DNA from: Halopenitus persicus
GTDB lineage: Archaea; Halobacteriota; Halobacteria; Halobacteriales; Haloferacaceae
DNA length: 64,000 nt
Reading direction: 5' to 3'
NCBI RefSeq assembly: GCF_900107205.1
Contig: NZ_FNPC01000005.1
Span: 124,001 to 188,000, forward strand
The notes under the pieces are model-generated. The model made no database searches. It was not told the DNA's origin and was given only the letters and a program-made list of their open reading frames with translations. The position numbers and the translations under genes were made by a program. Of this stretch, positions 17,602 to 27,039 are shown piece after piece; the first letter of the stretch is position 1, and each line of letters begins with the position of its first letter.

Positions 17602-18582
17602 CTAGCCCTCCCACTCCTCGTAGTCCCGATAGACCCCCTTCGAGAGGTACCGCTCCGAGGAGTCGGGAAAGACCGTAACGACCGCGTCGTGTGGGACCGC
17701 GAGGTCCCCCGCATCGATCCGGTCGGCGACCCGCCGGGCGGCCAGGCTGTTGGCCGCCGAGGAGGAGGCGACGAGATGACCCTCCTCGGCCGCGAGCCGG
17801 GACATCTCCTCGTGGGTGTCGCGGTCGGGGATCGTCGCGATCTCGTCGACCAACTCCGGGTCGAAGAGAGCGTTCGTCTCGACGTCGTGGGTGCCGATCC
17901 CTTCCGTCTTGTACTCCTCGTGGGCGACGTCCTCGTCGAAGAACTCCCGGTAGGCCGACCCCTCGGGCTCGACCGCGACGACGTGGGTGTCCGGGTCGCG
18001 CTCGAGGAAGTACTCGGCGAGCCCCATCAGCGTGCCGCCGGTGCCGCAGCCGACGACGACGGCGCCGATCTCCCCGTCGAGCGCCGCGTCGATCTCCGGC
18101 GCCGTGGTCTCGTAGTGCGCCTCGGCGTTGAGCGGGTTCGAGAACTGCTCGGGGACGACCGCGTTCTCGAGCTCGTCGGCGAGGGCGTGCGCGCGTTCGA
18201 TCGCGTAGCCCATCCCCTTCTCGCTGGGCGTGTTGATGACCTCCGCGCCGAGCGCGCGCATCAGCTGCTGTTTCTCGACGGAGAAGCGCTCGGGAACGAC
18301 GAACACCGCCTCCAGGTCGAGCCGGCCGGCGGCCACCGCGATCCCGATCCCCGTGTTGCCGGCGGTCGGCTCGATGACGGTGCCGCCGGGGTCGACGTCG
18401 CCGCGCTCGAGCATCCGTTCGAGCATATATTTCCCGATCCGGTCCTTGATGCTCGCGCCCGGGTTGAACGACTCCAGCTTCGCGTACACCGGCGCGGCGT
18501 CCGGCGAGGCGTGAACGCGGACGAGCGGCGTCTCGCCGATCGTCTCGTTGACCGACGACAGCGGCTCCCGAAAGGCGGTCAT
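17602..18582 (-). CDS. cysK: cysteine synthase (O-acetylserine/O-phosphoserine sulfhydrylase family)
   Basis: A 326-residue fold-type II PLP enzyme. The PLP lysine is Lys46 in NPGASIKDRIG, the substrate loop is PTAGNTGIGIAVAAG, the phosphate-binding loop is VVGCGTGGTLMG, and the C-terminal serine region is SSSAANSLAA. It should make cysteine from an activated serine and sulfide. The true acceptor (O-acetylserine or O-phosphoserine) and the difference from cystathionine beta-synthase cannot be settled by motifs alone. The ATG at 18582 (MTAFREPLSSV) is chosen; an in-frame ATG lies 39 nt upstream. It is divergent from the UlaG-like gene. Confidence 0.88.
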   Translation of the reverse strand: MTAFREPLSSVNETIGETPLVRVHASPDAAPVYAKLESFNPGASIKDRIGKYMLERMLERGDVDPGGTVIEPTAGNTGIGIAVAAGRLDLEAVFVVPERFSVEKQQLMRALGAEVINTPSEKGMGYAIERAHALADELENAVVPEQFSNPLNAEAHYETTAPEIDAALDGEIGAVVVGCGTGGTLMGLAEYFLERDPDTHVVAVEPEGSAYREFFDEDVAHEEYKTEGIGTHDVETNALFDPELVDEIATIPDRDTHEEMSRLAAEEGHLVASSSAANSLAARRVADRIDAGDLAVPHDAVVTVFPDSSERYLSKGVYRDYEEWEG

Positions 18583-18704
18583 ACCGGACGCAAGGGTGTG
18601 CCGGTTTGTGTAGGTTTCCATCGAAGCGATGGCGCCGCGATCGGGAGTGCGTCGCGTCGCCGGCCTTCGCAACGGTTAGGGACCCACCGGCCCCAGTCGG
18701 CGGT

Positions 18705-19547
18705 ATGACACACGCTCTGGGCGAATCCGACTGGGGCGACTGGCTGCCGCGCGCGATCGAGGACGCCGACCCCGACACGGTCGCGCTGTGGTATCTCGGC
18801 TGTAACGGCTTCGCGATCAAGGGCGCCGAGGGAACGGTGCTGTGGATCGACCCGTACCTCGGGCTCGGCGATCCGCCGCGGACGATCCGGATGATCCCGG
18901 TTCCGTTCGATCCGACGGACGTGACCGTCGGGGACGCGCTGTTCATCACCCACGAACACAGCGACCACGCGCACGGGCCCTCCCAGGCGCCGATCCTCGC
19001 GAACACCGACGCCGAGCTGGTCGCGCCGGACGACTCGCTTGCGGTCGCCGACGAGGAGGACTGGACCGGCCGGTGGGACGTCTCGGCCGACCAGTTCACG
19101 GAGGTCACGGAGGGCGATCGGCTCCGAGTCGGCGAGTTCGCGGTCGACGTCGTCGCCGTGAACGACCCCGACGCGACCCATCCGGTCGGCTACGTCATCG
19201 AACACGACTCGGGGACGATCCTCCACGGCGGGGACACGAAGCCGACGGACGCGTTCGCGGAGCTCGGCGACGAATACGACGTCGACCTGGGGATCCTGGC
19301 GTTCGGGTCGGCCGGCGCCATCCCCGACAAGGAGACGCGCGAGCCGAAGTACACGAAGTGGTACGCCGACGAGACCGAGATCGTCGACGCCGCGAACGCG
19401 CTGGGGATCGACCGCCTCCTGCCGACCCACTGGGACGTGTGGAAGGGACTGACGGCGGACCCGACGGCGCTGTATCCCCACGTCCGGAGCTTCGACCACC
19501 CGCGACGCCTCGAGATCGTCGAGATCGGCGACCGGGTCGACCTCTGA
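18705..19547 (+). CDS. UlaG-like metallo-beta-lactamase-fold hydrolase
   Basis: A 280-residue MBL-fold protein. Metal ligands are visible in THEHSDHAHG (HxHxDH), in the HGGDTKPTD aspartate and in LPTHWDVWKG. The first part (ALWYLGCNGFAIKGAEGTV, then IDPYLG) is like L-ascorbate-6-phosphate lactonase (UlaG), the best match in architecture. Archaea are not known to use the full ascorbate pathway, so the real substrate may be another lactone or phosphoester. Gene order (cysK, then unrelated coiled-coil protein) gives no clue. Confidence 0.8.
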   Translation: MTHALGESDWGDWLPRAIEDADPDTVALWYLGCNGFAIKGAEGTVLWIDPYLGLGDPPRTIRMIPVPFDPTDVTVGDALFITHEHSDHAHGPSQAPILANTDAELVAPDDSLAVADEEDWTGRWDVSADQFTEVTEGDRLRVGEFAVDVVAVNDPDATHPVGYVIEHDSGTILHGGDTKPTDAFAELGDEYDVDLGILAFGSAGAIPDKETREPKYTKWYADETEIVDAANALGIDRLLPTHWDVWKGLTADPTALYPHVRSFDHPRRLEIVEIGDRVDL

Positions 19548-19686
19548 CCGCCGGCCGGTCGCTCCGCCGGCCATCGCTCTCCCGTCCGTGGCTTTCTCGG
19601 TTCGCGGGTCGCCGTCCCGTTCTGTAGTTCTCGTCGTTGATAGTTTCCCCGTGCGATTTAAGAGGCTGGTAACGAACCCCTTGCCT

Positions 19687-21108
19687 ATGAGCGATCCCCA
19701 ACGGTCCGAACGCGTCGTGGAATCCGACGGGATAACCGTCGAGAAGTCGTTCGCGACCGACGAGTTCCCCGTCCCCGCGGTCACCTTCCGGATCGAATCG
19801 AACCGCTCGGAGCCGGTCCGCGTCCGCCTGACGGACACGATCCCGGAGGACTTCCCGATGGAGCGGGTCGGCTTCCACCCCGATTTCGGCAGCGAGAACT
19901 GGACCGCCTACAGCGACCACCGCGTCGAGTTCGATCGCCTCCTGGAGCCCGGCGCGACCGTCCGGACCGTCTTCGGGATCCGCGGCGAGGGGATCGACCC
20001 CGACGCCTTCCTCTCCCCGCCGACGGTCGAGCACGTCCCGGAGGGCGAGGCGATCGACGACGTGCTCGGCGGCGACGGCAACGACCCGGTCCGGGAGGTC
20101 GTCGCCGGCGACCGGGACTCGCTGCCGGGGATGGACGACGCCGCCGAAGCCGCGGCGGTCGCCGGGGACGCCGAGTCGGCGGAGGGCGGACCGACGCCTC
20201 GACCGACGGACGCGGAGACGACGCCCGCAGTGACCGTCGCGGACTCGGAGGCCCCCGAGGCCGTCGCCGAAACCGGGGCTGAAAAGGCCGCGACGGACGC
20301 GGATGCGGCCCCGTCCGGCGGAGAGGGCGACGCCGCCGTCGCTGCTGCCGAGGGCGGCGACGCTGCCGAGAATGGCGTCGCTGCTGCCGATGACGGTGAC
20401 GCTGCTGACGAGGCGGGTGACGCTGCTGCCGACGACGACGCCGTCGACGTCTCCGTCGCCTCGGCGCTCGCGGCGGAGATCCGGTCCGGCGACGTTTCGG
20501 AGGCGGATCTGGACACCCTTCGTGAGGAACTCGACCTGGGGGCCCCGCGGAGCGTCGACGTGCGGATCAGCCGGCTCCAATCGCGGATGGAGGACCTGGC
20601 GGCTTATGCGGACGCGCTCGAGGAGTTCATCGACGAGGAGGGAACCGCCACGGAGGTCCTCGAGGAGTCCCGCGAACGGACCGAGGCGGTCGCCGACGCG
20701 CTCGCGGACGCCGAGTCCCGGCTCGAGGCCGCCGCCGAGGAACGCCGGTCGGTCCGTGAGGACGTCGAGACGGTCGAGTCGACGCTCGACGACGCGCTCG
20801 CGGAGCTCGAGGGCCTCGAGGGCCGCGTCGCCGACGTCGAGGCGGTCGAGTCGGACGTGGAACGGCTCGAGGCGACCGTCAGCGACCTCGAGTCGACCGT
20901 CGGCGCGGTCGACGAGGACGTCGACGATCTGGACGCGGAGCTGGGCGACGTGCGGGACGACATCGCGGACCTGGACGCGCGCGTTCACGACCTCGAGGAC
21001 GTCGACGACGACGTCGCGTCGCTCGAGTCGGAGATCGACCGGATCGACGAGGAGCTGGCGGAGCTCGAGGCGTTCCGCGACCGGCTCAGCGACGCGTTCG
21101 GCACCTGA
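19687..21108 (+). CDS. acidic coiled-coil protein, haloarchaeal, unknown function
   Basis: A 473-residue soluble protein in three parts: an N-terminal globular part (about 1-150, including FATDEFPVPAVTFRIES), an Ala/Asp/Glu-rich low-complexity linker (about 150-255), and a long coiled coil to the C-terminus rich in LEA/VE heptads (VESTLDDALAELEGLEGRV). It starts ATG at 19687 with TATA-like ATTTAAGA at 19656-19663, so it is nearly leaderless. The coiled coil suggests a scaffold or filament-forming role. It precedes the HisG-like gene on the same strand. Confidence 0.8.
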   Translation: MSDPQRSERVVESDGITVEKSFATDEFPVPAVTFRIESNRSEPVRVRLTDTIPEDFPMERVGFHPDFGSENWTAYSDHRVEFDRLLEPGATVRTVFGIRGEGIDPDAFLSPPTVEHVPEGEAIDDVLGGDGNDPVREVVAGDRDSLPGMDDAAEAAAVAGDAESAEGGPTPRPTDAETTPAVTVADSEAPEAVAETGAEKAATDADAAPSGGEGDAAVAAAEGGDAAENGVAAADDGDAADEAGDAAADDDAVDVSVASALAAEIRSGDVSEADLDTLREELDLGAPRSVDVRISRLQSRMEDLAAYADALEEFIDEEGTATEVLEESRERTEAVADALADAESRLEAAAEERRSVREDVETVESTLDDALAELEGLEGRVADVEAVESDVERLEATVSDLESTVGAVDEDVDDLDAELGDVRDDIADLDARVHDLEDVDDDVASLESEIDRIDEELAELEAFRDRLSDAFGT

Positions 21109-21144
21109 GTCGGAGCGTCGACGCGAGCCGATCGGACGCCGACC

Positions 21145-21240
21145 GAACCTGCTTCCCCTCCCGGTCCGACCGGACCCGCTTCCCGGCCCGAAGAACCTGC
21201 TTCCTCTCCCGGTCCGACTGGACCCGCTTCCCGACCCGAA
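21145..21240 (+). repeat. 48-bp tandem repeat, two copies
   Basis: 21145-21192 and 21193-21240 differ at three positions. The array lies between the coiled-coil gene and the HisG-like gene. Confidence 0.88.
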
Positions 21241-21283
21241 CCGTTCCGCAACCCGTTTGAGCCTCCGGCGCGGAGTACCGCCG

Positions 21284-22189
21284 ATGACCACGCCGGTACC
21301 GATCGCCGTCCCCCGGAAGGGACGCCCGCTCGAGGCCGTGTTGGAACGCTTCGCGAGCGTGGCGGGGACGGACGCCGAGTCGCTCGCCGACGACGTCAGT
21401 TCGACCCTCCGGTACGAGAAGGCCGTCACGAAGGGCGACCTCGAGGACTCTCGGGGGCCCTACGAGCGACTTGCGGACTACTCCTCGCCGACGGAGCCGC
21501 ACGCGCCCGAGTACACGCTGCTTCGGGACGACCGCGACGGGATGCCCCGCCGGATCGTCTTCGACTCGGTCCTGATCGACGTCGGCGACGTGCCGGTGCA
21601 CTTGGTCGGCCGCGAGGAGCCCTTCCGCGCGCTCCGGACCCACGAGTTCGCGCTCGGGTTCGATTCGGCCGACCTCGTCTTAGAGGAGGTCGTCGACCTT
21701 CGCCCCTCCGGAGTGAGCGATCTCGAGGACGTCAACGCGCGGATCGACCCCCAGGAGTCGGACGTACGGGTCGTGACCGGGCTCGGAGATACCGTCCATC
21801 ACACGCTGATGGCGACGCCGGAGTTGTTGCCCGCCGGCGCCGACCTCGACCGGGACTTCCTCGCCGACTACGAGGGCGACCTCTGCATCTCGCCGCGGTA
21901 CGAGCGCCTGGTGACCGCGGTGCTCGGCACCGACGCGACCGAGAACGTCTCCTTCACCTACCCGTCGCGGGACGCCGACGAGGAGGAGGCGGCGATCGTC
22001 GAGACCGGCATCGGCGTCTACCTGACGGTCACGGGCTCGACCGCCCGCGAGCACGGGCTCGTCCTCGGCGAACACCTCTTCCCGAGCGAGACCGTCCTGA
22101 TGGCCAACGCGGCGGAGACGTCCGAGACGGTCGACCGCGTCCGCCGTCGACTCGTTCGCGAGCAGGCGGACTCCGTGCTCTCGGTGTGA
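21284..22189 (+). CDS. HisG-like (ATP phosphoribosyltransferase-like) protein
   Basis: A 301-residue protein. The N-terminus PIAVPRKGRPLEAVLERF resembles the IALPKGRL start of HisG, and the end GIGVYLTVTGSTAREHGLV followed by SETVLMANAAE resembles the HisG VxTGTTLRxNGL and ANxxS region. The middle has a periplasmic-binding-protein-like pattern (VVDLRPSGVSDLEDV). It lacks enough recognisable HisG signature to be called the histidine-pathway enzyme and could be a paralogue with a different ligand. It is in line with the coiled-coil gene but the gap contains a repeat array. Confidence 0.6.
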   Translation: MTTPVPIAVPRKGRPLEAVLERFASVAGTDAESLADDVSSTLRYEKAVTKGDLEDSRGPYERLADYSSPTEPHAPEYTLLRDDRDGMPRRIVFDSVLIDVGDVPVHLVGREEPFRALRTHEFALGFDSADLVLEEVVDLRPSGVSDLEDVNARIDPQESDVRVVTGLGDTVHHTLMATPELLPAGADLDRDFLADYEGDLCISPRYERLVTAVLGTDATENVSFTYPSRDADEEEAAIVETGIGVYLTVTGSTAREHGLVLGEHLFPSETVLMANAAETSETVDRVRRRLVREQADSVLSV

Positions 22190-22252
22190 CGTCCGTCGCG
22201 CCGTGGCCGGCGCCCTCGCTGCATCACGGACGAAAGGCCCGAACGAGCTCGG

Positions 22253-22402
22253 TCACTCCAGCTCCGAGATCGCGTCGTCGACGTCGAACGTCTCCGTGGT
22301 TTCGGATCCCTCCTCGCCGCGGTCGACGGTCTCCCGATCCTCGTCGATCTCCACGTCCGGTCCCTCCTCGTCGGTGAACTCCGTGTGTACTCCCCAAGGC
22401 AT
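22253..22402 (-). CDS. small acidic protein
   Basis: A 49-residue very acidic open frame reading MPWGVHTEFTDEEGPDV at the start and FDVDDAISELE at the end, with halophile codon usage. It is convergent with the HisG-like gene. No family is recognised, but the composition is unlike a shadow frame. It lies upstream of nothing on its strand and may be monocistronic. Confidence 0.55.
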   Translation of the reverse strand: MPWGVHTEFTDEEGPDVEIDEDRETVDRGEEGSETTETFDVDDAISELE

Positions 22403-22554
22403 CGTTCGGTCCTCGGCTCGTTCGGGCTCGGGTTGCGGTACGCACGCCGACCCGGCGTAACGCCGCGGCCCGGTGAGCCGTCGTTGTTGCCTCTACCGGA
22501 CGGAACGATATACGTGTTGGGTGTGTGGGAGGACGTCGTCCGGGCCGGACCACG

Positions 22555-23355
22555 TTACGGATCGGAATCGACGTCGTCGAGCCGCCACGTGAAGATCGCT
22601 TTCAGCACGGCGACCAGGCTGTTGGTCTCGCCTTCGCCCCAGATGGCGGTCTCCGAGCGTGGGTCGGACGGGCTCGCGTCCACGCCGTTGACGAGCGCGC
22701 TCACGAGCGTTTTCTCCCGGTCGACCATCAGCAGCCGCCCGGCCGGAGTGTCCGACCAGATCCACAGCGACTCGAACATCGTCGCACCGGGAACGTCGTC
22801 CTGAATGCGCTCCTGGACGTCCGCCGAAACGCCGCCGAGCTTGATCGAGACGCCCCGGTCCGCGGCGTCGCTCAACGCGTCGATCAGCTCGTCCGTGAGC
22901 AGGTCCTCGACGGTCATATAGACGATCTCCTCCTCCGCGCTCCCGAAAAACTCCACGACCCGGTCCGTGACCGCGGTCCGGCCGTCGACCGTCCAGACGC
23001 CGCGCTGCTCGTCCCGCCGCTCGACGGGTTCCAGCTCGGTCAGCGCGGTCCGGAGGATCTCCGTCCGGTGTTGGAGTTCGTGCTCGAAGGTCCGACTCGC
23101 GGTCTCGGCGGAGATCGCCCAGAACCGTTTGGGCGAGGATTGCTGGACGTCGACGAGCCCCCGGTCCTGGAGTTCGTCGACGGCGTCGTACACGCGGGTT
23201 CGGGGGACCTCCGATGCTTGACTGACGTCCCTGGCCGTCCCGGTGCCGAGGCTCGCGAGCGCGACGAACGTGCGTGCGGCGTACGAACTCAATCCGAACC
23301 GTTCGAGTTGCTCGACGGCGGCGGACTGTGGGTCCTGGGTGAGGTCGGTGGTCAT
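22555..23355 (-). CDS. TrmB-family transcriptional regulator
   Basis: A 266-residue regulator. The N-terminal winged helix (YAARTFVALASLGTGTARDV followed by SEVPRTRVYDAVDELQDRGL) matches the TrmB family HTH (about residues 25-75); the rest is an effector or dimerisation domain with IVYMTVEDLLTDELI. TrmB proteins in archaea control sugar and central metabolism. It is divergently oriented and paralogous to the gene at 23734, with whose HTH it shares most residues. A TATA-like element around 23374-23384 lies upstream on its strand. Confidence 0.88.
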   Translation of the reverse strand: MTTDLTQDPQSAAVEQLERFGLSSYAARTFVALASLGTGTARDVSQASEVPRTRVYDAVDELQDRGLVDVQQSSPKRFWAISAETASRTFEHELQHRTEILRTALTELEPVERRDEQRGVWTVDGRTAVTDRVVEFFGSAEEEIVYMTVEDLLTDELIDALSDAADRGVSIKLGGVSADVQERIQDDVPGATMFESLWIWSDTPAGRLLMVDREKTLVSALVNGVDASPSDPRSETAIWGEGETNSLVAVLKAIFTWRLDDVDSDP

Positions 23356-23733
23356 CGATGGGGGTGAAGCATATCGAACCCCGCCACGCGAGGTGGCCGG
23401 GGCAGCAGGCAGCAGCGCGTGGGCGGGACACGGTGCTGCACTGCGTGCTGGTTGTGAGCTACGTGGTCCTCCCGAATATATTTGTTGTGAGTAATCGGGT
23501 GAAGAATCCGGGTCGAGATCGTCGGACTCGACTCGACCGCTTTCGTCGGTGAGAGGTTGTTATTCGCAGTATCACAGAATTCAGATCCAACGTCGCCGTT
23601 TATGGTCTAACGGGGACTTTCAGTGGTTTCGGCATCGTATGCGATTCCACGATCACTAACGGAGTGACAAACACTATCCGTATCCCGGACCAATCGATGA
23701 CCCGTTCCGTTCAGCCGGAACGGTTGGGACACA
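23356..23733. other. divergent intergenic region between two TrmB-like genes
   Basis: About 380 bp, partly AT-rich, between two divergent paralogous regulators. It holds both promoters and the inverted repeat at 23702-23723. No gene or RNA is supported in it. Confidence 0.6.
23702..23723. promoter_or_regulatory. perfect inverted repeat, candidate operator
   Basis: CCGTTCCG (23702-23709) and its exact reverse complement CGGAACGG (23716-23723) are separated by six bases, 10 nt upstream of the TrmB-like start at 23734. The position covers the expected transcription start, so binding there would repress the gene. Confidence 0.6.
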
Positions 23734-24537
23734 ATGACCGCATCCGAAACCATCGAGGAGGCGATCGAGGTACTCCAGCAGCTCGGGTTGAAGGAGTACG
23801 AGGCACGGTGTTTCGTCGGCTTGTCACGGGTGGAGACGGGGACGGCGAAAAGACTCAGCGAGCTGACGAAGGTGCCTCGGACCAGGGTATACGACGCAGT
23901 TCGGGTACTGGAGGCCCAAGGCCTGGTCGAGATTCACCATTCGAATCCACAGCGATACCGTGCCGTCTCCCTCGAGGAAGCGACTACGACGCTCCGCGAC
24001 CAGTACGACGCCCGCGTCGAGCGACTCCACGACGTGCTCGACACGGTCGAAACGGTCGAGGAGGACGAGGAGGAGCCGGTCCAGCAGGTGTGGTCGCTGT
24101 CCGGAAACGACGGGATCGAAACGCGAACCGAGAAGCTCATCGAAACGGCGACGGAGGAGGTCGTCCTCGTCATCGGCGACGAGTCGCTGTTGACCGAGGG
24201 CCTCGTCGCCGTTCTCAACGGGATCGAGGACGACGTCGAACTGCTCGTCGGGGCGTTAACGGAATCGCTGCAGGACCGGATTCAGGGCGCCGTCCCCGAC
24301 GCCACGACGTTCATCTCGGGGCTGGAGTGGTTACACGGCGCGGGCACCACCGAGGACGAGGCCGCGATCGGCCGGCTGTTACTCGTCGACCGATCGACGA
24401 TCCTCGTGAGCTCGATCATCCCGGGGACGAAGGAGGAACAAGCGATCTTCGGCGAGGGGTTCGGGAACGGTCTCGTCGTGATCGCCCGCCGACTCATGGC
24501 ACAGGGGCTCCTGACTGCACGGGACCCGGCCGCGTGA
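23734..24537 (+). CDS. TrmB-family transcriptional regulator, paralogue
   Basis: A 267-residue protein paralogous to 22555-23355. The HTH reads YEARCFVGLSRVETGTAKRL, then KVPRTRVYDAVRVLEAQGL. The effector region (VVLVIGDESLLTEGLVAVL, then LLLVDRSTILVSSII) is also shared, including the PLD-like tail. It is divergent from its paralogue across 378 bp, so each may control both. The perfect inverted repeat just before its start is a candidate site for autoregulation. Confidence 0.88.
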   Translation: MTASETIEEAIEVLQQLGLKEYEARCFVGLSRVETGTAKRLSELTKVPRTRVYDAVRVLEAQGLVEIHHSNPQRYRAVSLEEATTTLRDQYDARVERLHDVLDTVETVEEDEEEPVQQVWSLSGNDGIETRTEKLIETATEEVVLVIGDESLLTEGLVAVLNGIEDDVELLVGALTESLQDRIQGAVPDATTFISGLEWLHGAGTTEDEAAIGRLLLVDRSTILVSSIIPGTKEEQAIFGEGFGNGLVVIARRLMAQGLLTARDPAA

Positions 24538-24649
24538 GATCTCGACGACGCTCGCCGAAGCGACGGCGGATCACGACCCTTGACGACGCTCACCGCACGT
24601 ACTATGGCCGTGCGTATCAAAACGGCATTGCGAATCGGGAGGACGTTCG

Positions 24650-26926
24650 CTATCCGTCCGGGTCGAGCGTCGACAGCGTGAATCCCCAGGTCACGTCGAC
24701 GTCGTCGTCTCCGAACCCCTGTTCGAACGCGTAGCCGTCACCGTTCCGGGGTGCGTCCGTCCCGGGATGGGTGGTGACGATGAACCGCTCGGTGGTCGTT
24801 TCGCCGGGATCGTACGCCGTCGTGCTCCGCCCCCGGACGACGGATTCGTGGGGGAGCAACGTGGGTTCCCACCAGCCGTCGTCGGTTCGGGTGACGAACC
24901 CGGGGGCGTACGTGCTCGCGGGGAGGAGCACCAGGCGGCGGCCGTCGGGGCCGAGACCGAGGACGGATCCGAGGGGCCAGCGCCGCAGCGACGTGACCAG
25001 CGACCGCTCGTCCGTGACGTTCTCGAAGGTCACCTCGATCAGACCGGGATGGGTCGTGGTGACCGGCTCGAGGACGTCGACCGTGAACCGACCCAGAAAC
25101 GTCGTCGGGAGATCCACCTCGTCGGCGACCACGAGATCGTGAACCACGTCGCCCGACTCCGGTTCGTCCGCCGTGAGTTCGACGGTTCCCGTCACCTCGA
25201 ACTCCCAGCCGTCTCCGTCGCCCCCGACGTCGCCCGTCGAGAGGGTCTGCGCGATGGAGAAGTCGTAGGTATCCGGTCGAATGCCGTGCGTCTCCTCGGA
25301 GATCGTGTAGGTTTCCCGCATCGTCTCTCCCGGGGGCAGCTCCGCGGAGAGAGCAACGGCGTTCACGCCCGTGATCCCGAGATGGGGGGCGGTGTGCACG
25401 TGGCCGCTGTCCTCGTAGGACGGGGTCCAGGGAACGATCCGGTTCTCCGTACCCCGCAACCGGAGGATGCCGAACGGCGTCGGCGCGCCGGTCGTGAACC
25501 GCAGCGTCTCGTCGCCCTCGTTCGTCACGGCGAGCGTGAGCGTAACGGTCTCGTCGTCGTCGACGCGATCCCCGTCGATGACGAACGACACGTCGATCGG
25601 CGCGCCCTCGTCGACGGCGACGTCCCAGTCCGACCGCACGTCGAAGCCGGCCAGCCCGAAGGGAAAGTCGCTCCCGACGTAGCTCGGCTCGGGCGGGGCG
25701 GCGTCGCGGTCCGGGACCGGCTCCGCATCGAACGGCCACACCCCGGCACGTCCCGTCCCCGATCCGATCGCCAGCAACCGGCCGCCGACGGTCACGTACA
25801 GGGTCCCGTCGGAAACGGCCGGACTCCCCACGGGCCATTGGAACCGGAGCCACCACTCGACGTCGCCCGTCGCGCGGTCGATCGCATACACCCGGTGTCG
25901 CGTGGCGACGTAGACGATCCCGTCGGCGACGACGACGCTTCCGGCTCCCAGGCCGTCGTCGTCCCGGGTCCACAGCACGTCGCCGGTCGCCGCATCCACC
26001 GCGAGCGCCCGCGATAGCCACTCGTCATCCTCCCGCTGCCGCCCCGCGAGATAGATCGTCCCGTCGCTCGTTGCGACGTCGGTGCCGCGAAAGCTCCCCT
26101 CGAGCGTCCACTCGCGGTCGCCGGTCGCCGCATCGTGGGCGAACAGGTCCTCCCGCGTGCCGACGACGACCGTCCCGTCCGCGACCGTGGGCGCGCCGCC
26201 GGCGCGGTCGATCGACTCGGTCCATTCCGTCTCGCCCGTCCCGGCGTCGAGCGCGATCAGATCGTCGTTCCCGACCGCGAAGACGCGCTCGTCGGCCACC
26301 GACGGCGTCGTTATCGTGTGGATCTCACGCGTCCAGCGTTCCTCGCCGGTCGACGCGTCCAGCGAAAGGATCGGACCGCCTCCGCCGGACGCGGCGACGA
26401 CGGCGCCATCGGCGACCGCGAGTCCCCACGAGGCGTCGACGCGCTCCGTCCACTCCGTCTCGCCCGTCCCGGCGTCGAGCGCGTACACGCCGCTCGCCGA
26501 GGCGTACACGGTCCCATCGTCGACCGCCAGGGCACGCTCGACGTCGTCGCCGATCGGCGCCCGCCAGAGTCGGTCTCCGGTGGCCCGCTCGAACGCGAAG
26601 ACGGACTGGTTGCGGAGACCGCTGCCGACGTATACCCGTCCGTCCGTGATGACCGGGCCGGTCGGGAGTCCCCACGTGTCGCTCCACCAGCGTACCCGCC
26701 CGCCGCCGTCCGGGCCGGCCGCGGCCGTCGCCCCGGTATGGGCGGCGTCGGCCTGGAACTGCGTCCAGTCGCCGGTCGGGTCGTCCGGGTCGTCGCCAGC
26801 GTCATCGTCGAGATCGTCGGTTGCGGTCCCGTCGACGGCTTCCGGGGCGCCGACGCGTCCGAGACAGCCGGTCGCCGAGGCCGCGATTCCGGCGGCGGAT
26901 CCGAGGAGGAGGGCTCTGCGGCGCAT
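24650..26926 (-). CDS. exported PQQ-like beta-propeller lipoprotein
   Basis: A 758-residue protein. The start MRRRALLLGSAAGIAASATG is a Tat-type signal followed by lipobox TGC, so it is probably an exported lipoprotein. The next part holds seven or eight PQQ/WD-like blades marked by W-containing motifs (ATGDRLWRAP, AGTGETEWTERV, STGEERWTREI, AATGDVLWTRDD), a BamB- or quinoprotein-like propeller. The C-terminal third (from about residue 430) has beta-sandwich patterns (VTLTLAVTNEGDETLRFT) like intracellular-proteinase-inhibitor or Ig-like modules. The start at 26926 is chosen for the signal. It likely works as an extracellular scaffold; whether it binds PQQ is not shown. Confidence 0.8.
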   Translation of the reverse strand: MRRRALLLGSAAGIAASATGCLGRVGAPEAVDGTATDDLDDDAGDDPDDPTGDWTQFQADAAHTGATAAAGPDGGGRVRWWSDTWGLPTGPVITDGRVYVGSGLRNQSVFAFERATGDRLWRAPIGDDVERALAVDDGTVYASASGVYALDAGTGETEWTERVDASWGLAVADGAVVAASGGGGPILSLDASTGEERWTREIHTITTPSVADERVFAVGNDDLIALDAGTGETEWTESIDRAGGAPTVADGTVVVGTREDLFAHDAATGDREWTLEGSFRGTDVATSDGTIYLAGRQREDDEWLSRALAVDAATGDVLWTRDDDGLGAGSVVVADGIVYVATRHRVYAIDRATGDVEWWLRFQWPVGSPAVSDGTLYVTVGGRLLAIGSGTGRAGVWPFDAEPVPDRDAAPPEPSYVGSDFPFGLAGFDVRSDWDVAVDEGAPIDVSFVIDGDRVDDDETVTLTLAVTNEGDETLRFTTGAPTPFGILRLRGTENRIVPWTPSYEDSGHVHTAPHLGITGVNAVALSAELPPGETMRETYTISEETHGIRPDTYDFSIAQTLSTGDVGGDGDGWEFEVTGTVELTADEPESGDVVHDLVVADEVDLPTTFLGRFTVDVLEPVTTTHPGLIEVTFENVTDERSLVTSLRRWPLGSVLGLGPDGRRLVLLPASTYAPGFVTRTDDGWWEPTLLPHESVVRGRSTTAYDPGETTTERFIVTTHPGTDAPRNGDGYAFEQGFGDDDVDVTWGFTLSTLDPDG

Positions 26927-27039
26927 ACGCCGACCCAAACAGTCGACTGATAAGTGCTTTCCGTGGACGCAAACGCCCGTTGAACCGACGCCGTCATCAC
27001 GCGGGGACGGACGACGTTTGCTGCGGTGTCCTTTTATAT

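Noticed and set aside
24650-26926. Calling the propeller lipoprotein a PQQ-dependent dehydrogenase
   Set aside because: It has the blade repeats but I could not find the dehydrogenase active-site residues; a scaffold role is as likely.
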